A DNA stretch of 64,000 nt from Nipponacmea schrenckii (Eukaryota; Mollusca; Gastropoda; Lottiidae). Of this stretch, positions 14,801-26,800 are shown piece after piece (position 1 is the first letter of the stretch; every line of letters starts with the position of its first letter). The DNA lies in contig JAUJPP010000005.1 in NCBI GenBank assembly GCA_030562195.1, forward strand, positions 34,831,106 to 34,895,105, given 5' to 3'. Position numbers and translations under genes: made by a program. The notes beneath the pieces were generated by a model. The model had not been told where the DNA came from and did no database searches. It saw only the letters and a list, made by a program, of their open reading frames with translations.

Positions 14801-17800
14801 ATCCAGCGTAGTTTCTCTAATCTCAGCACCAAGTTGTTTAACTGGTCACGGCACCAATTGTGTACTAGGAATTACACGAGACTGACTGGAATGTAGGACT
14901 TCACGTTGTGTATGTTAAATAACTTTATTACAGTGATTTACATAGGTATTAAGATGGTTACAAGTTCATGCCACGTTGTTGACTGTAGGACGGCATGCTC
15001 GGAAGTGTCGAAAACGTGGCTTTGGTGGAAGTTCGTTTACTGTAGTCTACGTTGGGGACACCTTCGTGTTGTTGAGCTTATATTGAGTTAGTCCGAGGCA
15101 CAGAACTTTAATTGTCACTTTCAGAAGATTCCACACAGGTCGTGGTATAAGAGAGCCTGTCAAGCCTGGACCGAGAGGCAGAACAGAGGAAGATTCGCCG
15201 CCACCAATCTCCTACATCTCTCTCACCACCTTTTCAGAAGATCCATACCTAATAAATATATTTTAACACAACGTGAAGTCATTTCAACATCTAGAAGTGC
15301 TACAATAGGAGATATTACACGTAAAAATACTTCAATTTTATAGGATTTTTCAATTCTACCTTAAAAATGACGACGTGATTAAAAGATTTATACAATTTGA
15401 ATTGTATTTTGGGCCACATACAGCGCCATAGTGGTGGTGCATATAATTGAGATCTGTTTCAACTTTAACTCTATGCCACATATCTTTTTTTATATTCCTT
15501 ATTGTGAGAAATATAAAACGTCAACTTAGAACAAGACGATAAAGAATAACTTAATGAACATATGCATGTGATGAAAGAAAAAAAAATTAAAAAAATCTTA
15601 CGAACTAGAGTTCAATTTTCTGGGGTTAGTTTGTAGGCTACAAATAGATCACGCCAATATATAATATAATACTAATTGAATTTCTTTTTTTTTATTAAGA
15701 TGTTATTTTTGACTTTTTTATTTTTGAACCCTGAAATAAACAATGGTAATTTAACTGAGTTTAATTTGTTTACAGAGTTTGCTAGAACCTGCGACCGTTT
15801 TGTTGCCGAGAGCATGGAAAATGATCCAAGAAGCAATTCAAGCAATTTTTAAAGCGTTTAAAGATTTTTTCAGTAACCCTAAAAAAGCTATCACAACAAT
15901 TGGTAGTAATGTCATTAAGTAAGTAGCGAATGAAACAAAATGGTTTCAGATTTTATTCAGAAACCCAATTTTGTGTATCACTGCTTTAACACCGATTGAT
16001 ACCCTGAAGCATATAATATAAGTATATATCAAATAATCAAAGTATGGTTTCCAAGCAATCGCCATACACAATGCATTAATACACGGATCATTATCAACAA
16101 TGGCGTGTATATATTATATATTCTTGATGTTGTATAACAGAATTCCCGATTTAATGTTTCAAATTGTGAGATTATATAATTATGGCACAGAGGTTTGTCT
16201 TCACATTTGAGAAAGCATTATTTGAGAAATAATGTCTCCAAGTGTCTAATATGGCCACAAAATGTTGAAAAGTTTTTAGGGAGGTTCGACGCCTGCCTCT
16301 CGAGTTATGTTGTGCATCTACAACATTTAAATCGGTAACCACAATCAGTGTAATTTATTTCAATTTTGTCAATTTCAGAATACGTTTGGAAGTAAAAAAT
16401 TTACAATATTCAGTTAACAAAACTGTGCAACTTCTGTCATTCAAGAAAGGTATTATTGCTTCTTTTCAACTTCGAAAATAATTGTAAGATAAATCACCAC
16501 GGTCTTGCAAATTTGAATAATGGTTACCGTTTAGTGAAGACAATAAGTACTCAAATGTTACATATTACTTATTGATTATTGAAACTTTTGCGAACTATGT
16601 CTACTTGCTGTTGATTTTAATGATGATAGAGCTTAAATAATTCCCTTCTTTAATAACAGGAAATCGACCAGCATGGTTAAATTTGGGTGAAATGTTTGCA
16701 AACCTTAAAGAAGCTGTTAAGGAAGTCAAGGACACATTAAGCATTGGGAGTAAATCATGGCTACAACAGGGGTTTAAAAAAGGTAGAGACCCAGTAGAAG
16801 AATTTACCAAAGGAAAATTCTCAATGGTAAGTAAGATATAAAAGATGGTTGAATTATATGTGAACTATATTTGGTAGTAGCTACAGAAAGAAGCTTGGAT
16901 TAAATATAGTCCTTCGGTTTTAAATGTGGTCTGTTAACCATCTTTACTGGTGTGGCTTAATTAAAAGATTAGTATATTAATTGGGTTTGATGTCAAAGAC
17001 GTGGATTTGTAACTCTATGAAAACATATATTTTTCGTCTATAAAGTGGATTATATTCGTATATTTTATAGAATGAGCTTAAGAAAGAAGTGGTTGGTGAA
17101 TTAAAACAACTGGTCGAAGATTTGTTATCCCCATTTGGTTCAGTCAATAATTTAGGAGGAGATCTCACTAAAACATTTGATCTTGTTAGCCGTACCGTAA
17201 CAGCAGTAAGAAAAGCCTATGATGCTTTAAAGACAGGGTGAGAATTATTGTTTGATTACTCTTAATATTTTATAGACTGTTCATTGCATACCTTAATTTC
17301 TGTGAACAAAACAATATATTAAAGGTCGTCCGAAGGCTCTAAGGCGCCAACTGTCCGACTTCGTTTGTGCAGTAAACTTAGATAATATATTTGGATTTCT
17401 TGCAAACTTACACTTTCCACATTGATTGATTTCTGTGAATTTTAACTTTTCAACAAGACTTTGAATAAAAAAGCAATTTGTTTTGGGCCAAGTCCTATAA
17501 TGACTAAATTATAACTGATATGTCGATAAACTTCAATTGTGGTGATGAATCAATAGATCTGCATATCAAAATTTATAACACTTTTTGAAGCCTTTGCTTA
17601 TTTAACTGTGTGTTTTTGGTACAGATATCGTATAGCTAGATCGTTAATCGACAGAATTTTTGGACCAAAGTGTCATAAAGATTTTCCTAGAAAGTTTCGT
17701 AGTAAGGTCGGTGGATGTGGTTCTGGAGATTATCCTTCATCAACAACAGCAGGACAAGAATACGATGTGGACGGAGTGGATTTGGAAATTGAAAACGGCA

Positions 17801-20800
17801 AAGAGGTAACATTCATTATAATATGCAGGGACGCCCGTATTACATGCAACTCATTTTAACATCTTAAATATGTAAAAATGGCTTAAAAATTAGAACTCTA
17901 TTATCTAATAATGTTTTTTTTTTGTATTTTCTTCTTTTCGCACAATAACTTTTATAGGTGCAAAAGAGTAACATTAAATTTCATTTCATTTTAATTTAAT
18001 TTCGTTTAGATAAACATTGGTATACGATTTATTGTTAAATATTTTTTATAATTATGTTAGTTAGTGGCACCATTTAGCGGTAATATTCGCCGATCAGCTG
18101 GAAATAATAGAGAAGTTTTGTTGATGGCCACAGGGGGCTCATTGAAGGATACAGAAATTATTATTACGAACATAGAACCCAGTTCCTTCATACCTCCCTA
18201 TGATGATGATGTTCTTCAACCGGTACGTTTTGTCACTTAATTTATTTCTAAATCTATGACAGATATTGTCATCCCGCGTTCTCCTAATAGGCTATGTTTA
18301 TTTCATTATGTTAATGTAATTTCTATGTAGGTGAATGCTGGTCAAGTTATTGGTAAAGTAGCGTCATCAGTCTGTGGTGCCTATCACCACATACACTTCG
18401 CTATGAGAAAAGTTGGTTTTATAGAATCAGGAGTTATTGACCCTACTCGATATCTTGAACCAAGACTTCCTCAGTTACCAAAATGGATACAAGAATGTGA
18501 TGATAAAAGGCTAGTTTGGAATGTAAGATATATTATCTCTTAGAAGGCAATCTGACTATTCAATAGAACGATAATTCAGATTGCGAAAACTATAGGACAA
18601 GATATTGCCGTTATCTTATTTCAAAGATCTAGAAGATACTCAAGGGTTGACAAAAACATTTTAACTTTATCTTCGTGTTTTTTGTTTATGATAATGAATT
18701 CTAATCAGAATTATTCATTAACATATATTAGATTTAAATATCCCCGTTAAAGTGTATGTTCGATACCAACGTTTAGTTTGTGTCCAATGCCATTCCTTAC
18801 AATTCAATATTTTAACCCAGGATGATGTTATAGCCGATGGTCCTTTGGTTGGTATCGGTGGTAGAAAGGAGGTAGATACAAGCCCTGAAAGAACTGGGGA
18901 TATTGATGAGCCAACACTTGAATCTAGCAGTCAATCTAATCTTGCTGCAGATGATGATCAGAGTCTATGTGAGTATCCTTTTTTGGGTTGGGTACAGTCA
19001 ATTTAAAAATGGTTGATCATAACCAATAACAGTGGTATTCCCTTCAAGAGCTCTATGGTGACTGACATGACTTTAAAAACCTTGCCCTGTATGTTTATCC
19101 TAATGTTTCAGAACTTGCAGAAGTATATTGCATATTTAACAAAACGTAATACACTTCACTCCGATTATTCCAATGTTTCCTTATCTGCCACGACCTATCG
19201 TTGGCGTGCATAACTGTTGACCCTGTCTGCCTATGCGAATGTCTGTCTTTCTGTCCGTCCACAATTGGTGTGGACACGCTAGAGAGCTGGTTTCGTCGTC
19301 AATTTTGACGAAACTTTGTAATCATCCAAGAACCCAATCATAAATCAAACCAATCCAAATTTATTTACTATGAGTTATTTCCCTTGTTCTTAAATTCCTC
19401 TGGACACTATAGAGATAAATTTGAAACATAACTCCATTTAGAGCTGTGAATTCGCAAGTTACCAAAACGTTCTAATTTCTTTCTTATCTTAATTACAAAT
19501 AAGTTACATTACACCTTGTATCCGGTCTAATTATTAGTATTTTCTTTTATTATGGGGCAAAATGTCGAGGGCCATGCATAGTACTGTATTGAACTCTATG
19601 TTTCTTGTTGGATTTTGATTTAACTTGGTACATATGTTTGTAATCCTCCAAAGATGTACCCTATTAACAATCAGAAAAATCTTTTATATAATGATAACTC
19701 TTGTCAACTTCCTGGACGAATAAGCTGCTGTTACAAATCTGGGTGTATTACGATGGCCATCTCTATTTTTCAGTTGATAACGACAGCTTTTTCGGTAAAG
19801 CTAAATCAAATAAACCAGCTGTCGAAAAGAAATTAGAGTCAACAAAAGATCCAGGTATTGATAATTTATCATTTGAATGTCGATAGTCTAATAATTCGTT
19901 AATAGACAAGTTTGAATATGATGTTTGAGTTTAAAACAGAAAAAAACACCGGCGCTACTTCCCTTTTGTACATCTTGATGATTTTAATATCCAATAAAAA
20001 TCACCAGAGTGTAGACAAATGATCTGATAGGGATGAAATTAGATGAGTTTTGAGAATAGTTCATTTACATCACCCTTATCTTAGCGGTACAAAATTGAAG
20101 TAGCGCCAAAATTTCTGATTGACGCAAACCTAACATGTAAATAAATGATTCTTATTTCAGCTTTGAAGAGCTTGTTTAACAGGCCTTTAGAATTTATCAA
20201 GAAATTTTCCATCCGTAAACTGAAAGTAGGATCTATATTAGATTTGTTGGAAATACTAAAGCTCGAAGATAGTCAAAGGTCAATGACACAATTAATCCTA
20301 AAAATTAAGGTAATGTTATGACTGTGATTCATATAAAACAAAGAGTTATCTTTTCGCTTCCTACCTTACAGTAATATTGAAATCAAAAGATACACAGTAT
20401 TATTGAGTTCAAATTATATCAGATATCTTTTGTATTGTATTTTGGTTTTAGGATATCATTGAAGATAAACCTTGTTTTAATCCGTACCAAATGAACGACG
20501 ATCAACTACGTATTGAGCTAACAGAACGTGGCTTAGACTCTGGAGGTTCAAGAAAAACAATGATGGAAACATTGACAACCCCAGCCAAAGGTAACAAATT
20601 CAATTTCTAATTTCTACCTTATGCTTTTAACTAATACATCATAAGGTCTTTTTCTTGTATATTAAGTACTTTGTTCTGTACATGAAAAATAAATTCACAG
20701 CACAGACGAGAACTATTAGTAACACTCAAGTTAATTTGTGCAGTCATTTCTTGGTTTTTTTTTGTTTTTTTTTTTTGTATTTGCTGGATTGTGCATCCAA

Positions 20801-23800
20801 TAAAATAAAATTTCTGTTATAGAGAGAAAATACATTGTGGCGGTATTAGACAAATTTGATGTTGTGGAAAATACGAAATTATAGAAATTATTTGATGATT
20901 TTTGTAAAAAACTATCACATTAATACGTTTTTTACAGAATGTCCCGGATTAACTATTAACTTGCTGAACGACAAAATGTTCTGCACATCAGATCCACATT
21001 GCCTTGGGATCGAGTGTTGTGTACATTTAAAAGTTTTTATGTTCCGCAAAACGTATAAGATATACGCCAGATATGAGCCATGCGAGAATCAGTTTGTATT
21101 TGGTATTAAAGGGAAGACTGAAGAATTTGTTATTGGGCCTTTCGAAGATATCTATGATAGTAAGTTTGTTTTAGGAGCAATGCCATAGAAAATAATGTGT
21201 ATGATTTCAAAGCTGATTTACTCTACTAAAGCAGGGTCTACACGATCAAACATCTTCAAACTTTTGATTGATCAAACATCATGAAAATCATTGTACGACG
21301 AAATGTTTGAACGTGTAGAGTTCAAACATCGCCAAACAACGTTAAACATGCTCAAACAGTGTTTGATGAAGAATGATCCAGTCCATTCTTTATCAAATAG
21401 TTTGACAGAGAGAAGATTCTCTGAATGTGACTGACTGATCACGTGACTTCTCTTGACAAATAGCAGCTTCCACATCCTCAGGAGGTTCTAATAACATTTC
21501 TGGTCCTTGAGGAGACAATGATATGCCCCATGGGTTTTTTTCTCATCGAATTCCAGTTTCTAAACCAGAATCGCGAACCTTCTTCTTTGTGACGGCGACG
21601 TTCAGCAGCAATGGCACATATTAGTGCAGTTACTCTCAAGATATACTTCCTTGATTTTCCCATGGCTGATGTGAATTTGGAAGTAGTAGGCAAGGGGATA
21701 CATACCATCCAGCTTTCACCAAACATTATCAAACACATTCAACCATTTGCCTGATAATGTATAAAGCGTATAAAGATGTTTGAACGTGTGGACAGGCATT
21801 CAAACATCGTCAAACAGTGCCAAACACCAAGTTTGACAGATAGTTTCATATTTTCACATAAAAGAACGGAAACTAATAAATATAATACACATGACTGTAT
21901 AACATTAATCAGCTGTCATAATAAGATTCTTGGGTGCTGTAAATATTTCTATATTTTCAGGCTTGGAGAAAAAAGTAAAAACAGGAATTAAAATGGATCT
22001 TCTGGGGGGATTGGAAGTAATAATCAGGTCAGTTTTATTTTAACATACAATCTTTAACATTGGTTGACCTCCACAACAATTTTTGAATTCGGGAGTCGGT
22101 AACAAGACAGACCATTCCCAACATTAAGGATCAGCTGGCGCAATAGTATGAGAAATGTGGTTAGAACTCCGCAATGTTTGTACTGTATTCGTTTCTCAAA
22201 ATCATGGGCTTTAACTGAACCTAAAGAGGTGTTAGGATCTGTTGTATGAACAATGACCCGGAGTAAGTTCATTTCAAAACAGTTTTATAATCATTCGTTT
22301 TGAGAACCCGTATGAGGTATTCACATTGAAAGTAAAGACCCGAGTCTTAAAAAAAGGAATCTGTGCTTGATTCTTAATTTCTAAGGTTCCTTCAGGTTTT
22401 GATATTTATTTTTCTAGGCTCCGTATAGAGAAAACGGATTCTGTTGTTCTCGGGACACTTGGAATAGGAATATGTATGGAAGACGATGAAGACAATTGTT
22501 TGCCTTTTATATATTTGTTAAATGAAGCAATATTTCCAGTGCCGACATGTGCACCTGATGGTTCTTACATATTTCCTGAAGGTAAAATATTTTGATATAA
22601 CTTACCTAAAATAAAATTTCGTACGTCGACAGGACGCCTTCCAATTTTTCTACGTTGGGGCACATTACAAAATGACAGTAGATGGCGATAGGAATGTGCT
22701 TAATGTCGACAAAATTTAAAAGATTGGCAGATCATAGCCCATGACAAAATAGCTATTCACATATGGTGGGACCACAATATAATGAGCTGATGATTCAGTT
22801 TTGAAAACAGGAAGCCCACAATGATCAAACTTGTTCACTGAAAGTTAAGTTAAATTAATTATTTGTAGTGGATTGGGAAGGATATTTCAATCGTGATAAC
22901 CTTAAGAGGCGCTTTCAAGAGTCAGCTAAGAAATATGCGGAGGAATTGTTAGAGTTCAGTCTGATAGAAGGTCTGAAACAGCTTGGATTTCCAGAGGTGA
23001 GTCAAATTAGTGGATCTTTCAAGAAGCTGTAGAGTGTTTGCACCGGGCCCCATTTTTCTTTTACAGATTTTATTGATTCTAATGAAAAAATTAATTTTCT
23101 TTTTTAAGCTTATGTCTGCTATGATATTGTAAACTCTTACAATTTAATGATGGGCTCTGATTACGTGAATTTACATAAAAGTGCAAAGCAAAGACAAGAA
23201 CACCGTCTTTCCAGTCACAAGGGACTCCCCAACATCAAAATTAATGCTGAATCTAGACACAATCATTTGTAGTAATGAGACAAAGGAGAATTTGCAATTA
23301 TACAATATACATACCTTGACTGTCATTGCAAATTGAAAAGTTTGTTAAAGTTCATTCTTCATCGTATTTAGCACTTATTAGAAGAAACTGCCCCATGTCA
23401 ACGTCCAGAAGTTCTGAGTGTTGAAATGTTGAAAAGAAATTTAGCAGGAAGAGGTTTGAGTACAAGTGGAACATCAGATCAACTAATAGAGAGACTTACT
23501 GATGCTCATAGAAGTAAGTAATAATACTTGATATTTTATAGAGGTGAAATGCATTCAGTATGTAAATAATACAAATGTTTCATGTCTTCCACCTGTCTGT
23601 AACTCACGATCATTTAAAATTAGATCTCTTACACACTCTGGCGTCATAAAGATAAACTGGGATCTCGCTGTTAAGTTTCTGATTGGTGATCTTGCATCTC
23701 CATGAGTGCTTGGTATCACAAATTAAGTGGACATTTGGTCTAACTTTTTCATTCTGATAAATAAGAGATTTTACATTTAAGATTCAATTAAGAGACTTCT

Positions 23801-26800
23801 CTTCTTGGTCAGATTTTTTATCTCAGATTTATTTCTCAGTAAATGAAACCAATATTGTTTTCAGTAGCTTATTGACCGGGTCTTTATAGTAGGAGATGTT
23901 AATAAAGAAATAGTCTCAAGGTATAACAGAATATGAGCAATGAGCCAACAACCTAGCATTGTATATTGGAATAAGGTCAGAAATGATCTAGTCACAGCTT
24001 GAAACCGACACACAAATCTTTACATTGTATATTACTAAAGCGTTAAAACGGCCACATTTTCATCTTAAAGCCTTTGATTAAATACGACCTATTTTATATT
24101 TGTTCATTTTTTTAGCTTGTGAAATATTTGGACACAAAATTACCGTACCAACAATAAAGAATGAAAAACTAAAGGAAGTATTCTATCTCGAGATCAGTAC
24201 TGATTGTCTTAGATTACAAGCCTGTATTGACATCCAAATCAAATCAATAACTCCTTCCATAAACTTCGCAAGGTCCTTTCTTGCATATGTTGAACTTGAT
24301 TCCTGTAATTTCCAATTCCATATTGGTTTTGAAAATTATAGATATTCAGAAATTCTCATAGGATACAAATGGGGTAAGTAGTATCCGCTTTGTTTGGCCA
24401 AAATTTTAGAAAGTATCTAAATTAACATTTTTCAAGTGTGAACCTTTCTACTTTATTTACCTAACCTTGTGAGTACAAAAAAAAAACTCCACTGTGAAAA
24501 AATCATTAAGTACTCTGCAACATGTGGCCTGCTAATAGATTCAGATTTACGAAAACTGTCGAGGGTTGGCAAATGGCCTTTTCTGGTATTATTTTGAGAG
24601 ACCAGACTATGTACTTTTCATGCTTTTCATTAAATTTCAGGCACTGAAGAAGAGCTTAAAGTAACAGAAAACATTGTTTTTAGGTAAATTTCTGGTTTTG
24701 GATAATTTCCTATGAAAAATACCTAGATAAATCCTCGTTATCATGTTGGACAATTAAGTCTCTATCGTTGATGCCACCAAATTATTTTTGAATATGAAGT
24801 GATTTATTCATATTATTTATTTAGTTATAAGATAAATCGTGATGACAGTAAGAAGGTATTTGTAATAGATCTTAGTGGAATCATTAAAGCATTAGGTACC
24901 GAATTGATTAATGGTAAAATAATAGACGGGATGAAGCTACCTATACCTGTATGCAATGAGAACTTTACTCTTCCAGGTTTGTAAATAATAAAATAAGAGT
25001 TTTGGGACAGTTATTGTTCTTCCGGAGTACCTCTTTAAGTACTCCGAGGTAACAAAAAGGTGCTAGAACTCTAGACAACCAATTCTGGAAGGGGCACATA
25101 CTGTCCCATAAATGAAATACACATCAAGCTATCCATGGTGTGTAAAAGTTGTTTTTAATGCCATATGAAGTGGGTTTGGTTTTGCCACGGCGCATTGTCT
25201 TACTTAAAACATTCAGTTACCTCTTAATTTTAAAACCCACCGTTCTCGGGGATAAATATATTTTTGTCAGATATTCTAACGCTATCCAGGATTTATGGCT
25301 TATCTTCCCTTTGAAGGTGGTGGCTCGATGAAAGATCTTTCTTTGGCCCTGAATGGAAAACTATCTGATACTGTTGTGGAAATTTTGTTCAAGAAATTTG
25401 GACTTGATGTAAGTCAATTTTAATTCAAAAGCAATTTTGTCTTCTCTATTCATGAATAAAAGGCATAAACGTAAGCTTAATCTTTTCTCTCTTAGTTGAT
25501 ACTGCTTAAAAGTTATTTCGGACGTTATTTACATTTCATGTGCTATAATATATGTTGGCGCTAATTAATTTCGAGTAGTGCAGGGTTTTGATTCCATTTC
25601 TGGAAAGTGATATGGATAACTGTAATTGAGCTCAACAAATGCAAAAGGAATTTCAACAATTAATGTATCTTTCTATATATTCAGTTTAATATATATACTA
25701 GTAGTAGATAATTGCAAATAAAGTTTAATTTAGTGTAATAAGAAATTTGATTTTCTCCTTCAGAGAATTTTTACCAACGAGGATTGTAGTGTACCAGCAT
25801 CCACAACCGGTAATAAGCTTATATGTAATAATATACCTATATAGAATAACAATGTAAGGTTTCTAAAAAATTTCCTACTACAAACATTCAGAAACACAGT
25901 CTTTGCAAGGTCTGTAACTCTACTGTTCTTTGTGAGAAAAGCTTTAATATTTCTAGTATTATTACAGATTGTCCTTGGAAAATTGATGTACAGAAATACC
26001 TGCCGAAATCTCTCCAAGATAAAGTATCTTGTGGAATGATGGATGATTGTTTTGGTGTAAATTGTTGTGTAGATTTCGAAATGAAAATACCATTTTTTAA
26101 CAAAATAATTCATAAAAGTGTAAATGTTTTTGTATCGTTTGATCCATGTGAATTCCAACTAGAGGTTGGTTTTGGTCAAGCTGTGCATTCTGAGAAACTA
26201 CTTGACTACCAATGGGGTAAGTGTATATCTCTCTTATGTTATGTTCTGGTTAAGTTCCGTTTTGGCCAATTTGATCAACATTTGATTCTATGTGTTTAAC
26301 ATTTCTTAATTATCATAAATTATAATTTTTGATACTATTTAAGGGGTGATGTCAGCTTCTTTTACCTATAAACTGACATATACACATAAACACGTGTCTG
26401 ATAACCTTTGTACAATGGGTAGTGTTTGGAGGTCTTAATGACGATGCATAGAAAAACATATATATATATATATGAAAATAAGGGAAGGCAGCTTTAACGA
26501 TAAGAGGTTGAATTTTGAATGTTAAACCATTTATTGAAGCAGTAGCAGATGAATGAACATATTTTTGATATAGGTTGATTTGGGTTGATCTCATAGTAGA
26601 TACCGGTACAGCATTTGTTGTAATTATTTCAGATACACAAACGACAATACCTTTAGGAAATGGAAATCCTCCGCCAGTAACACTTACGTAAGTCTTGAAA
26701 GTCCAATCTGTCGTGTCATTATAGGATAATAACTTTTATAAAACTTTCTTCTCACTTGACTTCGTAGTTTAAATTCAAGTATTTTAACAATGATAATACA

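Larger units (their letters stand above)
8963..15140 (-). mobile_element. BEL/Pao LTR retrotransposon, nearly intact, minus strand
   Basis: Element 8968-15135 with 277-bp LTRs, a 5-bp target duplication CAGGT on both sides (8963-8967, 15136-15140), a primer-binding site and one long open polyprotein frame. A 5-bp duplication, a single gag-pol frame and the domain order protease, reverse transcriptase, RNase H, integrase, C-terminal domain are those of BEL/Pao. The LTRs differ at one position (T at 9186 versus G at 15077), so the insertion is recent. It lies antisense to the host gene, inside an intron. Confidence 0.95.
8755..15304 (+). mobile_element. Solo LTR (377 bp), split by the BEL/Pao insertion
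   Basis: Parts 8755-8967 and 15141-15304. It starts TGTGACAC and ends GTGCTACA (TG...CA), flanked by ATAG on both sides (8751-8754, 15305-15308). It contains a TATAAGAGAG box near 15147 and an AATAAA-type polyadenylation signal near 15251, so it reads on the plus strand. No internal region or second LTR is present, so this is a recombination product. After AATAAA the text 'aacacaacgtgaagtc' closely resembles the equivalent place in the BEL LTR, which suggests a related family. Confidence 0.8.
8272..15436. mobile_element. Palindromic (foldback/MITE) element, split by an LTR insertion
   Basis: Left arm 8278-8561, loop 8562-8597, right arm 8598-8754 continued at 15309-15430. The arms are about 280 nt each and near-perfect inverted copies (ends TATGGCGCTGTATGTGG / reverse complement). 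A GTGGTG hexamer flanks both ends (8272-8277, 15431-15436) and is probably the target duplication, although GTG is locally repeated on the right. There is no coding capacity. The right arm is broken exactly where ATAG is duplicated around the solo LTR. Confidence 0.85.
8119..15775. other. Intron 13 (7.6 kb): three nested mobile elements
   Basis: The intron is almost entirely inserted DNA. Outermost is a palindromic element (8278-15430 as interrupted). Inside its right arm is a solo LTR (8755-15304 as interrupted), and inside that is a full BEL/Pao element (8968-15135). Removing each insertion with one copy of its target duplication restores a continuous host element, so the order of events can be read directly. 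The host intron outside the nest is only about 500 bp. Confidence 0.88.

Noticed and set aside
8968..15135. Endogenous retrovirus
   Set aside because: No env frame; domain order, 5-bp duplication and protein motifs are of a BEL/Pao retrotransposon.
25760..26158. Minus-strand frame of 132 codons
   Set aside because: Antisense of cassette 2-3 exons and the intron between them.
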